NCBI GenBank assembly: GCA_032622095.1
Contig: CP136062.1
Coordinates: 151,152,875 to 151,216,874, forward strand
Reading direction: 5' to 3'
DNA: 64,000 nt
DNA from: Siphonodentalium dalli
Taxonomy: Eukaryota; Mollusca; Scaphopoda; Gadilida; Siphonodentaliidae
A program made the position numbers and the translations under genes. The notes under the pieces are model-generated. The model was not told where the DNA came from. It made no database searches and was given only the letters and a program-made list of their open reading frames with translations. The stretch's first letter is position 1. Every line of letters starts with the position of its first letter. Shown here one piece after another: positions 44,640-58,600 of this stretch.

Positions 44640-47600
44640 CGTACCTCAACCACTGTGTAGGAACTGTTACATCGGAAATCGTTCTATCGCCGATTTGTGA
44701 TGGTTCTTGACTAATTTGTGACGGTTCCTGATGATCCAAATTATACATTTTCGCGAGTTTTTGACAGCTAAAACGCAATTTTTGAGCCATCTAGGTGATA
44801 ATTCGATTAGTTTTTCCATTCCCCTCATAATCTATGGTCCCAAACAACGTAAACATAATGAAAATCCTATTGTGCGAGTAATAACAACGACGAAAACTGC
44901 GAATTGTGATATCTCGATCGGTTCTCTCCCGATCGAGTCGGTTCTCTCCCAATTTAATCAGTTCTGTCCGGGAAATACGATGACTATTATCTGGAAGTAT
45001 ACGTGAAAATAACCAAGTGAGCAGAACGAAATATCAACTATGTTGAATTTACACCACTTATGATCAATTACGGTGAGTTACACTGCCTTCTTATATATAA
45101 TTATGTGTCAACAGTAGTAACAGAATCGTTCACTTTATTGTGACGCAAAGCATGCAATTTGACATAAATAGTCAATGTGAACTGCGAAGACTGATTTTTT
45201 CCCCAACAAACCAATCATAATGGTCGACTGATTCAAAATGGCCGCCACCTTTTTTCAATATGGCCGCCACTTTTTTTCTCAAAATGGCCGCCACTGTTTT
45301 TTTTTTTTAAGTCGCATTTTTCAGCTTGTATTAAACTTATACGAACCACGTGACTTCCATTCATTATCCGAACATGGCCGCCGCCCATGCAGAGGGGTTC
45401 ATATAGGTGACCCATGCCATTTCTCGGTTCCTTTATAGATTAAGGTCAAACAAAGGGTGCTGTAAGTTGCCCCCCCCCAGACGCCTTAAATAGTCACCAC
45501 AAACCCCACCCGATCAAAAATTGACCGCGGTCAACTGAATTTGGATCGGGGGGGGGTGTTTATGGTGTCTTGTGGACACATGTTTTAATTTCATTTAGTC
45601 CACAGTTGTTATTTCACCTTGAGGCAGTATGAACGATAAAGTGAGTGCGAGTCTATTTAGCCAGTCCATGTACCGGTATATAGTTTGTAATTAAGTTCGT
45701 TTTAACTCTATTTTGGGTTTACTTGTGCAATTTTGGTTATTTATATAAATGCTTCGTATACAAATTAGGATCTAAGAATATACGAGCGTATTAACATTTC
45801 ACTCGATGATATTTTGGATGGTTCGAGCGAAATGAAAACTATATTTAATAAAATTAAATAAATACACATAAAACATGGTCTATTCTCAATATGTTGGTGC
45901 ACAACTCCATGACAAAAGATCACAAATTAATTAAAAAAGATTATGTGCTTATTGATTGGTTATTTTATTTGTTCAGTCGTTCCTTGTTTACGTATTATTA
46001 TGTTTTTTTTTTGTTATTAAATAACATTTGATATTTTAATTTGATTTATTTAATTATTTATTCCTATGGGATCAAAATGGTTGGAAACTAAAAATTGTAA
46101 TCAGATGTAATCGAAAAGTAATCAGTTACATTTTACTAAAGAAATTGTAATCGTAATCAATTACATTTGAAAAAAATGTATTCAATAATCGTAATCATGT
46201 AAATCAAAAGTAATTGTAATCTTAATCGATTACATTGGCATGTAATCGCCCCAACCGTGGCTAGAATTGAACACATATCCCACATGGAACTTTCAACCAC
46301 AGATCTTCATTTATCAAATAAAGTCACTTGGTGGTTTGCGCTCCAAAATACGCGTAATAATAGTCGCTTTTTAAGTTTTCCCGATATAGAAATAGCTCGA
46401 TAAACACTTGACATACCTTTCTCTGAGCAGTAAAATAATGTCACAGAAAGACACATTTGAGTCATGAAAAATACAACTTTGAACTTGATGTTTGCACGAC
46501 ATGGAACAGAAAACAGCCTTCCGTGTTAGTCTATTCTTGATATGGTAGAAATAAAGAGCATTTGTTTCACTTCTGTACGAAAAAACCCCAGCTGGAATAG
46601 GGCTCTGACCACAGTATGTATTTCGCATAGCATATGAGGCCGGTATATATACTTATCAACATTTCTTGTATTTGCAACCAATTTTATACATCCTTAGAAA
46701 TTATTTTGACAAAATTTGGAAGCTCGAATGATCCATGTCCATTTAAATTAACAGAATATCATGACAGTAGATGTCTAATTTCATTGGGTCAAATATGCGG
46801 GCTTGCACGATTATATATGATCCTATACCCAACATGACTTTCAATAATGTTGTATCTGCCACTCGAAGTAATACACTTGTTGGATTATGTAGGTAACATC
46901 CGCTGCAACCATTATCGGGTTTAAAACGTTTGTTACACACAACTAAATGATCCCAAAGTGCAGATATCGTTCGAATAAATATCATGTAAAGAACCGTCAC
47001 AGCAGTGATTACTTTGGAATAGAACCGTAACACTCATAAAAGTTGTGATTAGGCGGCTAATGCTCCAAATTACAGACACACATCGGGATATTTCCTCAGC
47101 TATTTTACAGAAGAATAACACAGGTATAATTTATACTCAGTGTTCGTCTTCAAAATGCGTTTAACAGTCGGTATGCTACCGAAAACATAGAAATTATGTT
47201 TACAAAGCTTGACTTTCAGTGATTACATGTTGATAATTAAACATTAACTCGCTATATCCGAGTTAATTGTGATCTAAAGTTCAGGTTTCGGTAAAACGGC
47301 ACTTATGCAGCCTATGTTCGTTCAAGAAAGTTTAATGTATTTAAGATATATATATAATTATGCGTGATCTTGTCCCGAAAATGAAAATGTTTTAATCATA
47401 AGGAACCGTAACAAATCAGTCAAGAACCATCACAATACCAGTGATAGAACGACTTCCGATGTAACAGTTCCTACACAGTGATTGTAACATAAGAAATTTG
47501 TAACTGTTGAACATTTTGACCAAAGTTGGGGATAGACACAAATTAAGCACCCCCTCCCCAAGTCCCCCCCCCCCACCACCCCAATCACGTCATAACCTAT

Positions 47601-48530
47601 CAATGATTTAGTTGAACGTGATTTAATAAGTTATATTCATGTCTGGGCGACAATCATGTGTAAATGTCCCTCAGGCGGACTTCAGAGGAGGAAATATGAT
47701 GTCGCTGGCATTGAAATATTGTCACACCTGGATCTTTCAATAATGCCCAGATTAAGTAAATGAATATAACATATTCTCCTGAGAGTAGATTTATATTACC
47801 ATTGGTCATTTATATAGGCGGGCATGATTATGATACTATACTCATCGGGACTTTCAATATTTTATTTCTGCCAATTAATGTCACTTAATCTCCCGTATTA
47901 GGTATTTATTGTGTTATTTCTTAATATACCTGCTCTATTATGCAAGTTACATAATCTACAGTCATTATCTGGTTTAAAATGTCAGATACACAAGACGATT
48001 TTCGGACCAAAGTGCAGAAATCGTTCGAATAAATATCATGTACAGAACCGTCACAGCCATGATTGGTTTGAAATAGAACCGTAACACGCACCCGTGTTGA
48101 TTACGAGGCCACAGCTCACAATTATCAACCCCAATCGGGATACTTTCTCAGCCATTTTACAGAAGAATAACACGGGTATACTTTATAGTCAGTGTTTGTC
48201 TTCAGAATGCGTTTCATATTTTATACGCCACGAAAAACAAAGAAATTGCATCCACGTGGCTTGATTTTCAGTGATAATATGTTGATATTTAGTTATTTAC
48301 GCGTTAACTCGCTAATGCCGAGTTAATTGTGGTATAGAGTTCAGGTTTCGATAACCTCTGCAGCCTCTGTTCATCCAGGAAAGTATAATATAGTCGATAT
48401 CTATAATTATGCGTGATTTTGTCACAAAAATGATTGTTTCAATCAGAAGGAACCGTTACAAATCAGGCAAGAACTATCACAATACCGGCGATAGAACGAC
48501 TTCCTACACAGTGACCTCAACCATCGAAAA
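44640..48530. mobile_element. Inverted-repeat element with duplicated right end
   Basis: The left end (about 44640-44760) matches in inverse 47390-47480 (shared aggaactgttacatcggaa and gatggttcttgact). A second, slightly diverged right end lies at 48430-48530. The segment before each right end is a direct duplication of about 1 kb (46750-47480 and 47780-48500; shared gttcgaataaatatcatgta). No ORF with recognisable homology. 45230-45320 holds ATGGCCGCC repeats. Confidence 0.6.
45232..45385. repeat. AAAATGGCCGCC direct repeats
   Basis: aatggccgccacc, tatggccgccact and aatggccgccactg are spaced about 24 bp apart, with a fourth catggccgccgcc near 45375. The core resembles a YY1-type ATGG motif. 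Poly-T runs separate the units. Confidence 0.6.
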
Positions 48531-49993
48531 TTATATTCAGCTAATTTATCGACATTTTATGATTCCGGAATACAAGACCGGAATATCACAACGAACACAA
48601 AACATGTCACAGAACAAACGACTACTAAGGTTTAAAGCGGCATGTACCAGTACTCTTCTAATCAGGGAAGTAACTGATATTCAAATTAAAAAAATAATAT
48701 ATAAGCAATACCAATCACAATAAACAAGGAAACGGTATGGCCAAAATTGCATTGCGCATGTGCTATATGTGAATGTCTTCCGGGAGCAGCATTGCTCGAC
48801 TGTACCCCGTATATATGTATACTAAGCTCCCTCCCACATATGGCAATATATACGTGCGTAATATTACATTTTATGTATAGCAATTAGAAGGACATTCGTT
48901 ATTCATTCATTTTACATTGTAACACAGTTCGATTCCCAATAAGCACCGTTCTGCGATGCGTAAACACAGAGGGGATATTCATTGGATTTCAGTCGAATGT
49001 CAATTCTAATATCATAAAAAAGAGAAGAATTTTTTTATTTTCAATGGAAGGGAAATAACTTTTAATAACTGTATATCTAAATATATAGAGTTATTCCCCT
49101 TCCATTGAAAAACTTGAGCATAGAACTGACGTCGGTAACTCAACAAAAAGCAACATGTTCGCAGTTTGTTAAACCGAATAAGTTGAAAATACAATGTTTT
49201 GGAGCTCCCTCTTTCAAATGGTATATAATATGGCACGTATTTTATATAATGTGATCTGTGGGTTCGAACATTAAGTGGGCCTTTAAGTATATTTCGCTAT
49301 ATAATCGTGGGCGTATTTGGTGCTATGTAAACACACAACAGTGTTTAATTCTACGGCAAGTAATCAGAGTTATCAGACTCATTATTGTCACGTGGGTCTG
49401 TAGTCTGTACCCCCCCCCCCCCCCCCCTCAGAACCAGACCATGATCTTATGTTCGCGAAATACCATGTGCACCCCTTGGGTTGGTATATTCATTCTCAAA
49501 CCCCAGTACCTCAACCAGTACAACTATTGGAAATTATACTGCTGGCCATTTCAGACCAAAATTTTAACTAAAAGTAGTAAAAATATACCACTGTTGGTCT
49601 AAAAACGACAACTCCCCCCACTAATTACTGACTGCAAAATCAAACAATGAAAACAATTTCAGCATATACGTGGTGTAAAATTTCCAACTAATGAACTTTC
49701 CAACTGTTTAAAATTATGACCAAAGTTAGACACCCCAACCCTCGATCCCCTGTCGTCACGTCCCTGCTGCTGGGAAATCACTCCACTGAAAGTATAGAAA
49801 TCAAATGCACACACTGGAAAGCGCAACTGGTAAACGTGACCAGACTCACGAATCACGTTACCTCCCACATCACCATATATACGGCCGGATATTACACTGT
49901 ATAGAAACAAATCTATTATGCAAATAAGGGCTGTATAATCCATGCCAAGGAGGTGTATCGTGGCATATATCCCAAGGTATCATGTTAGCTTGA

Positions 49994-50467
49994 ATTAAAG
50001 GCTCACTTAATTGTCTAATGCCCAGATCACATTATATGCAACACACCCCATAGTATGTACCATTTGGAAGAGGAACAAAAATATATGTATTCCACCAGAA
50101 TTAGGAACAACTGTGATAGAGTGATAGAGATTCAGAATTAGGAACAACTGTGATAGAGTGATATAGATTCTTAGATTTACCACAAGACTTCCCCCCGTAT
50201 TTACCACCGAATGCTTCATAATTCACAACTAAAAGATAAAGCTATTCAACTTCTATTGAGACTAATAAACTGACATTACAGATCAGATCGAAATTAAGCA
50301 CAGAATACACGTCGGTACCTTGACAAAAAAACAACATGTTCACAGCTTATTCGACCGGATAAGTTGATAATACAATGTTTTGGAGATTCCTCTTTCAAAT
50401 GATATATACTATGGAATATGTTGTATATAATGTGATCTGATGTTTCGAAAATTAAGAGGACCTTTAA
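49994..50467. mobile_element. TTAA MITE, AAGTGGGCC family
   Basis: TTAA at 49994 and 50464. Ends aaaggctcacttaa / ttaagaggacctttaa. A short direct duplication of about 50 bp (gaattaggaacaactgtgat) lies near 50095-50165. Confidence 0.7.
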
Positions 50468-50542
50468 CAGATTATATGCTTTCCAAGAACAATAACTCTA
50501 TGTATATTATAAAGAGAGAAATTACTGGAACAAATTTGAAAA

Positions 50543-50662
50543 CAAACCTATCAGGGTACGCACCTTAAAACCTATCAGGGTACGCACCTTAAAACCTATC
50601 AGGGTACGCACCTTAAAACCTATCAGGGTACGCACCTTAAAACCTATCAGGGTACGCACCTT
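50543..50662. repeat. Five near-identical 24-bp units
   Basis: Unit aaaacctatcagggtacgca plus cctt, repeated about five times with almost no differences. It is divisible by three and so stays open on the minus strand, but no gene context supports coding. Confidence 0.95.
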
Positions 50663-51852
50663 GTCAACCCGTTCGGGAGAAGATGAAACCCGAACTGATT
50701 GGTAACACATCAATCACTGTAATATATCTAACATGATATAACCGTTCCAAGCTTTCGTGTATATTCGCTTCGTTTAACCAGATAGAGAGTTCATCAATCC
50801 CGTTCTGGAACGTCTGGGAACCGATATTTGCATATCCACTGTGTGGTGCAGATACGTCTATGGCTCTATAAGGAACAAACTAAACACCGGCGAAAAATCA
50901 ACATAATACTAGCTATAGTCGGCTTGGTCCAAGTCTCCTTCGACATAAATCAGCTAGTGAAATCGGTTCGGATAATTCTGGTTTTACGTCGAAGTCCCGT
51001 GCTTATATTTTTCTATAGCAGACTTATGCCCAGATCCAAAGGCGGGATTTTTTGTCACTTTTATTAATCGATTTTTCCCTACAAATAAATGTATGATGAT
51101 ATCTACATCGGAAAGAGTGACATCTTGCGGTCATAATGTTGTATTATAATCTAATTTTCATGTTAAACCCAAGCCACTCACTGACTAGTGACTATACGAT
51201 AATTTAAATGAGTATATTGGACTAGTATGCATATAACATAACATTTATTTGATACATTTTTTGAAAACTGTATATTTTACTCGACAACGACAATTTGTAT
51301 TTTCGCATTCCGACTAATCTGCCATCCGTATAACATTACTTTGTACTCAACAGACTTTCAAATAATCGAAATCTGGTTACCTTATTCTTCGACTCAGAGT
51401 CTATAGTAACCAACAACATTTGAGTACAGTATCCCTTTAAATATTACGCCGCGTAATTATACGACTAACTCGGTTTGTTATTTTGGGTCATATTGTCTTC
51501 CAACTGAATATGTGTTACAATTATATATGTATGTCTTTTGTTAGCTCTTCATTTCTGGGGGAAATAAATAAATATATATATTTAATTCACACTGTCACTT
51601 CTCGAGGTCAAATGAGTTCGTGTTTATGTAAACAGTGTGATCAAATATATTTCTCATATTACATTACTACTTTCAGTTGAAAATTCCTGAGTTCAGAACA
51701 CATATTATATTTTCCATGGAATAAACCTGATTACTGTCACAATTGTGACATTTTGTTACAGCTATTTTGGAATTTTGGTGAGCGGGTCAAGAAGGCTAAA
51801 CCCCGATATAGAAAGACATAGGTATATACACGGGACTTCGACGTAAACATCA

Positions 51853-52324
51853 TTAACCCCTTCTATACTAAATGGTATGCTTTATTGCTAGACATGATTT
51901 AACATATTACATGCAAAAACATATATACATATATACAAATGTGGATTAGGATGCCTACAATGGGAGACAGACACAGGCCATTGGACCGACAACTCTATAT
52001 GCCACCAAGTCCTTTGATGTGGACCAAACATGCATTGGTACTATATGGCTATTGTTTTGCACAAAGGGCAACGTGAACAGTGCACACCCACATCGAGAAA
52101 GCATCATTGAAGAGTAGTTAGCCCAAAGAAAATGTTCAGATAATAAGTTCAACAAACGTTGTTGAACTTATTATCTAAACATGCATTTCCCTCCATAAAT
52201 AGGGCTCCTTCGGCACTTTTATTTATCTGTCGTCTGCTTTTATCACCCCCAAATCAACACTAGACAAATCCGATGTAAACATTTGAACTGACTGGGAGAA
52301 TCCATTTAGTATATAAATGGTTAA
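51853..52324. mobile_element. MITE with TTAACCCC-TTCTATACTAAA ends
   Basis: TTAA at 51853-51856 and 52321-52324. Ends ccccttctatactaaa / tttagtatataaatgg. It abuts the transporter's 3' end and includes the first AATAAA on the minus strand after its stop (52223-52218), so it may supply the polyadenylation signal. Confidence 0.7.
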
Positions 52325-52380
52325 CCCCAATGATTTCACTAGCTGGTTTACTTCGAATGAAACTTGGACTATTGTCGGTT

Positions 52381-52610
52381 CTATTTGGATTCCGTTGATA
52401 ATTCAGTCTTTTGGAAGGATCTCCTCCCCTTAAGATCCCCAAATCCTGGCATAATTGGAATAAATCGAGATATATTTCCCCATCTCCATGACGACGGTAA
52501 GAAGGGAAGATCGTACACTTCATATCCTTCCGCGTGCGATTTCTGTGAATCGGGAAGTTTATCGGTGTCGGCAATTATCCATGCTTGGAGGCCCCTCTCT
52601 TCTCTCGTTC
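52381..52610 (-). CDS. SLC23-like transporter terminal exon
   Basis: A split Gly, then TREERGLQAWIIADTDKLPD, YEVYDLPFLP, WGNISRFIPIMPGFG and a basic tail ending at the tag stop (52383-52381). This matches the cytosolic C-terminus of SVCT proteins (P-E-E-R-G-L, Y-D-x-P, F-I-P-I-x-P). Acceptor attgcag at 52611. Confidence 0.93.
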
Positions 52611-55600
52611 CTGCAATGGGGTAATTTAAGAATGACTTGAAGATCGATTGGGGTCATTGAATTTTGAGTAATTAAACAAAGTGTGTGAATCCCGAGTTAT
52701 AACGCTAAAGATAAAGATATACAGGCACTTCGACGTAAGGGTACGTCCAGCTACTGGTTAGTCTTTGGCATTGATAGACCATATCTATACAACTATTTAG
52801 TCAAGTATTATGTATATATGTATAGGCTATTATTCTCTATATTTAGTAGACATAAAGCATATAAAATATCTTTCAAAATGGGCAACGCCGAATATCTCCG
52901 TTAGATTTCAATCAAGGCAATACTTTACCACCAGGGTTGTGTGTCATTGGGGGGGGGGGGGGCTCTCAAAATATAATGGTTGGTCATTTCATGAGTTGGA
53001 AATTTGCGACCAAAAGTAGATTGTATTTGTCCTGATAATTTAAAGGTACTCAATCCGATCAGACGGTCCCCATATCATCAAGTTACAACACCAACAGCAT
53101 CTCTTCAACATACGCTTTAGTTATCAGAATCGATTAATTACAACAAAATAATGCTAACAACTGCAATTACGGTATAAAATTTCCAAAAACGTGTTATTTA
53201 TCAACATGTTGTTCAACGAAATATGGCCGTATTATCACTCTCAAGTATCACGAAATTTGGCCGTATTACTACTTGATTTTAGAGTTATCCATCTTCATCC
53301 GCAATTTGGTCCGAGACCGTCAGTTTGGCGACTTTTTCTGGGCCACAAATAAGTATACATTTCGAGAAATAACAAATTTCAAAAATCGATATCTGATCAC
53401 TCTGATCTTTGGTGGGTGGGTTCCTCGACTCGAATCAAATATATTTTTACTCCCGAAACCAAAGAAATGGTAATTTGGGAGTATTAATTCGGATTATGCA
53501 TCTTTAATATCTCAACCATGGTACTGCGAATAACAATGTTGTGCATTACATCACGTAAACATGCAAATATGTCATTTCTAAGCATCTGTAATATACTATA
53601 AATTCATCGATATCCAAATAATTTCGGATCAGAGCAGTATGTGCATGTGTGTATATACTTTTAATCCGCTTTGTCTTACCTGGGACTGTATTGTCGAGGA
53701 AGCAGGCCACGATACCACACGCGAATGCTGGGTTAGCCAAAAGCATCTTGAAAAGCTTGTCCAAATCTTCGACACCTGCAAGACACCGTGTTATCGAGAA
53801 TGATTAAGGGTGCCCTATCCATCTGACAACATAAACATAAGTTGTAAATGTATTATAGCCGTATGCGTCTTGGTCAAGTTATAATGTGGCAGGAATTGAA
53901 TGATAAACACATATATAGACTTATTATTGAAGTAACTTGATAAAGGCTTTCACAGAAGGCCGAACGCGTGTGTGAATTATACACAGATAAGTCTATAAAG
54001 GTGTTATCTTTCAATTCCCGCCATCTTACAACATACATATACCATACATATACCATACATGTATACCATATATGCGTTTTAAATACTCGGAACGAATGAT
54101 ATCGAACCTATATGAGCCCAACTAACCACGAGAGGTGGATCGTGGATATATAGCTACGAGCAAATAGGCAGATTTGACTCTATATCGGGCGTCCCAAATA
54201 TCAATAAACGGCAAATAGTGTTTCTTTACTCAATAGATGTAAACATGGAACAATGAAAAATAAACAAAAATACGTACACGGCACATGGATCGCAAAAATC
54301 CACACACACAAAAAACATCTATAGCAGTTTTATACACCGAAAATTGCTCCTTTCGAAAGTCGACACGTGACCATCAGATTATTATCCGTGAGTTATGAGT
54401 CTAAAATTTTTATTTTTGTCTTCGTTGACAAATTCAAACGAATCAATGAAAATCCATTACTTGTGGATTATCGTCGTGCGTTTAAACTATTTTAATACTG
54501 GTTACACTGGTTACACTAATGGCTACTTCAAAACGACCACACGATGCGTGAGGTTTGGGATATAAAACAAACGCTGAAGGTGTTGTCTTCGTAGGTTTTT
54601 TCAAGAGTTATCTATCCTGGAAACGCGCTAACCTATCTGAGTTATCCGTCTGCGCATTTACGCGCGAACTTTGTTACTATAAATATCTTTATTCATTGCA
54701 GTCCTATCATCGTTAATATTGTTTACGAATGCAAAACTAATGGGGAAACTATTAAATAAAACGTGCGTGGAAAGGCCCAGACGGTTCTCATATAGGTTAG
54801 CGCGTTTAATTCCCAGGATAGATAGCTAAAATACAACACTTTTTAGCAAAACAAACACATTACCAAGGCCATTAACAAGGCAATACACAATTATACTATT
54901 GCACAATGTCAGCACGACGGATATATATTAAATAATTTTTGTAAGGTTTGTTTTAACATAGATTGCACCTTTAAAGGCCCTTGTAACTATGGAACAGCTG
55001 TGGCCTAGGAGTGTCCAACAAGTGATAGTGATTCTCAGATTCATCCGAAGATTTCCCCCGTTATTTACCCCCAGAATGCATCATAACTCACAACTAAGAG
55101 ATAGAGTTATTCGCCTTCCAATGAGAATAATAGACTGGCAGTACATACCAGATCGAAATTAAGCACAGAACACACGTCGGTTCCTTGACAAAACAACATG
55201 TCCACAGTTTATTCGACTGGATACGTTGATAATACGATGTTTTGGAGCTTCTTCTTTCAAATGGTATATAATATAGAATATAATGTGATCTTGTGATTCG
55301 AAAATTGTGGGCCTTTATTATGTTTATTTGCTCAACTATAAAACAGAAACCGACAGTACATAATTATATTATTGCAAAAGGGCTACATGACCGATATATT
55401 GTGATAGAAGGAACATACATCATGGATCTATTATATAATTTTGAACGCTTTGTTTGAACATCTGTTTACCTCTAATAATCGGATAAGATAGGATAGGATA
55501 GTATAGTATAGGATATATACACTCACACAAATAGGAGTCCCTATAGCTACTATATAGTAGCTATTGTAGCTATAGTACCTATATATATGTATTGGTGTGA

Positions 55601-58600
55601 TGTAGTAGCTATACCGTCTTTAGTGCCTATCGTGGATCCGCTATATCGCATTCAGGATAAACCAAATTACCCCCCTGTTATTTGAGAGACGCTCACGCCA
55701 GAGGGCGCATTCGCGGACCACGAGGAATTTTTTTTCAAGAAGCCATTGTTATAATAAATAATAATCGACTAATCGTTGTATTAATTACTCTGGATCAACC
55801 GAATTAGAGGTGTTGTGAAAAGTAAACGCAGGAATCTAAGAAGACAAGACAAGAAAGATGGACGCTTCGCCATGATGTTCCGCCGAGTCAACCGACTCCG
55901 TTGGCGTTGAACTTTGTTCGACTTCGCCGGCTTCGGAATGGAAGGAGGATTCTGTTGCCAAATGGCACTATAGTTAGGTACTATATAGTGCCTATGAAGG
56001 TGCTATATAGTACCTACTTAGCTACTATATAATACCTAACTTAGGTGCTAAATAGTATATAATTTTAATTGGTACTATATAGTATAGCTACTATATAATT
56101 AGGTACTTTACAGTAGCTATATCATATATGTACTATATAGTACCTATAGTTAGGCACTAACCCCGTGGCAAGGATAGTACCTATATAGGTACTATATAGT
56201 AGCTATATTTTTAAGAGTGTAGGATATGATAATTTTATTTACAATACGTGTTGCACATATGGATAGTACAATGGAATTAACGTATAACGAGATAATAATG
56301 CAGTATATTGCTGGGGTAACATAGCCCTATCTGGCTTTCTTCCTGCTTCATAAAAAACAAATATCACTATATAAATAATTAATCAGATGGCGTGAAAATT
56401 ATTCATATTCATATCCACGTATAAACGTACAGACTAATCGTATATAAAAACAAACAATCTAGAACAAAATGTTCAGGGCATTTACAAAAACGTTTGATTG
56501 TGAGTGATCACTAAGCGGGTGGTCTACACGTACCTGTGTCTATGCCGTCAGGTGTTTTGGCTACCCAGTGAGGCAGCATTAGCCCCAGCAACATAGTTAT
56601 ACCGATGATAGCCAGGTTTCTCGTCGACGATAGGTCGATATACTGCAGATTCGACAGACAAACACCAATGAAAATCCCGAACGAGATTATTTGCACTCCA
56701 CCGAGGACGGCGTACGGAATTGTCACAAAGATAGCACCAACTTTCCCGAGCAAAGCGAAAAGAATATACAGCACACCAAGAACCTGGAAGACTCGCCGAC
56801 TGGCTACCTGGAAATAAATACACTCGGTTTTACTATCTGTCAGGTCATAGTGGAGAACAATTACATAGCCCGTCTGTGTTATACTAAATCGTGGTCGGTG
56901 ATTGATCAGCTGGCAATTAGGTCACCCGTTTCATATCGCAATAACACACAGATACCAATAACACAAACCGAAACACGACGTCTCAAATTGTTGACATAAT
57001 CTGACCTAATCACTCGAAGTGGCCAGCAGAATAATTGGGCGTGCTTTTCGAAGATCAGCCGAATTACATCTGAAGCCAGGTATTTATATCGATCTAGTTA
57101 TCGTCGCCAAGTGTTTGGAAATCTTATATTGGGCTGACTTAATCTCAAGAGTACACTCAGTTTTTTATGGGAATAAAATCAAAAGCGATATAAATATAAG
57201 AAATGAATGTAGTGGGTCTGTGTGACAGTGTGTGTTATTGGGGGATACGTTGCTGCATGTGGTCGTTATGGGCACGTTTAGTGAGAACCGCGTCACATAA
57301 TGTGCCCGAACGACTACAGCGCCGTATCCCACATTAACACACACACCCATTACATTAATTAACGACCACAGCGCCGTATCCCCCGATAACACACACACCA
57401 CTACATTTATTAACGACAACAGCGCCGTACCCCCCGATAACACACACTCCTACTACATTTATTAACGACCACAGCACCGTATCCCCAGTAACACACACCC
57501 ACTACACTCATTAACGACCACAGCACCGTATCCCCCAATAACACACACTCCCACTACATTCATTAACGACCACAGCGCCGTATCCCCCAATAACACACAC
57601 TCCCACTACATTTATTAACGACCACAGCGCCGTGCCACCCGATAACACACACTCCCACTACATTCATTAACGACCACAGCTCCGTGTCCCCCAATAACAC
57701 ACACTCCCATTACATTCATTAACGACCACAGCTCCGTAACCCCCAATAACACACTCCCACTACATTCATTAACGACCACAGCGCCGTATCCCCCAATAAC
57801 ACACACACACCCACTACATTCATTAACGACCACAGCGCCGTAACCCCCTATAACACACACTCCCACTACATTCATTAACGACCACAGCGCCGTATCCCCA
57901 ATAACACACACCCACTACACTCATTAACGACCACAGCGCCGTATCCCCCAATAACACACACTCCCACTACATTCATTAACGACCACAGCGCCGTATCCCC
58001 CAATAACACACACTCCCACTACATTTATTAACGACCACAGCGCCGTGCCACCCGATAACACACACTCCCACTACATTCATTAACGACCACAGCTCCGTGT
58101 CCCCCAATAACACACACTCCCATTACATTCATTAACGACCACAGCGCCGTATCCCCCAATAACACACACACTCCCACCTCATTAATTAACGACCACAGCG
58201 CCGTATCCCCCAATAACACACACTCCCACTACATTCAGTAACGACCACATTGCCGTATCCCCCGATAACACACACTCCCACTAGATTTATTAACGACAAC
58301 AGTGCCGTATTCTCCAATAACACACACTCCCACTACATTCATGAACGACCACAGCGCCGTATCCTTCAATACCACACATTCCCACTACATTCATGAACAA
58401 CCACAGCGCCGTATCCTCAAATAACGCACACGCCCACTACATTCATTAACGACCACAGCCCCGTATCCCACAATAACACACACTCCCACTATATGAATTT
58501 CGTAAGTAGATCATGCCATGAATCTCAACTCTAGCTATGCCCGTAGAGATCATATTCCATTTGTACAAAATCTGGGAACTTTTTGATGTTCTGACCCGTT

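Larger units (their letters stand above)
48531..51852. other. Spacer between the two genes, right half
   Basis: Contains TTAA MITEs of the AAGTGGGCC family (about 49020-49286 and 49994-50467), a C-run-bearing element (about 49370-49770) and a 24-bp minisatellite (50543-50662). 50830-51850 shows nothing recognisable. Confidence 0.45.

Noticed and set aside
48409-48723. 104-codon plus-strand frame
   Set aside because: It overlaps the duplicated right end of the 44640-48530 element, and the sister copy near 47380 does not keep the frame.
55690-55715. gccagagggcgcattc as a CTCF-like site
   Set aside because: It is shorter than the CTCF core and lies inside a repeat-like block; the match is too weak.
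57165-58219. Minus-strand open frames with repeated GAVVVNECSG units
   Set aside because: Produced by the 52-bp minisatellite inside a transporter intron; the frame changes between units and there is no start or splice context.
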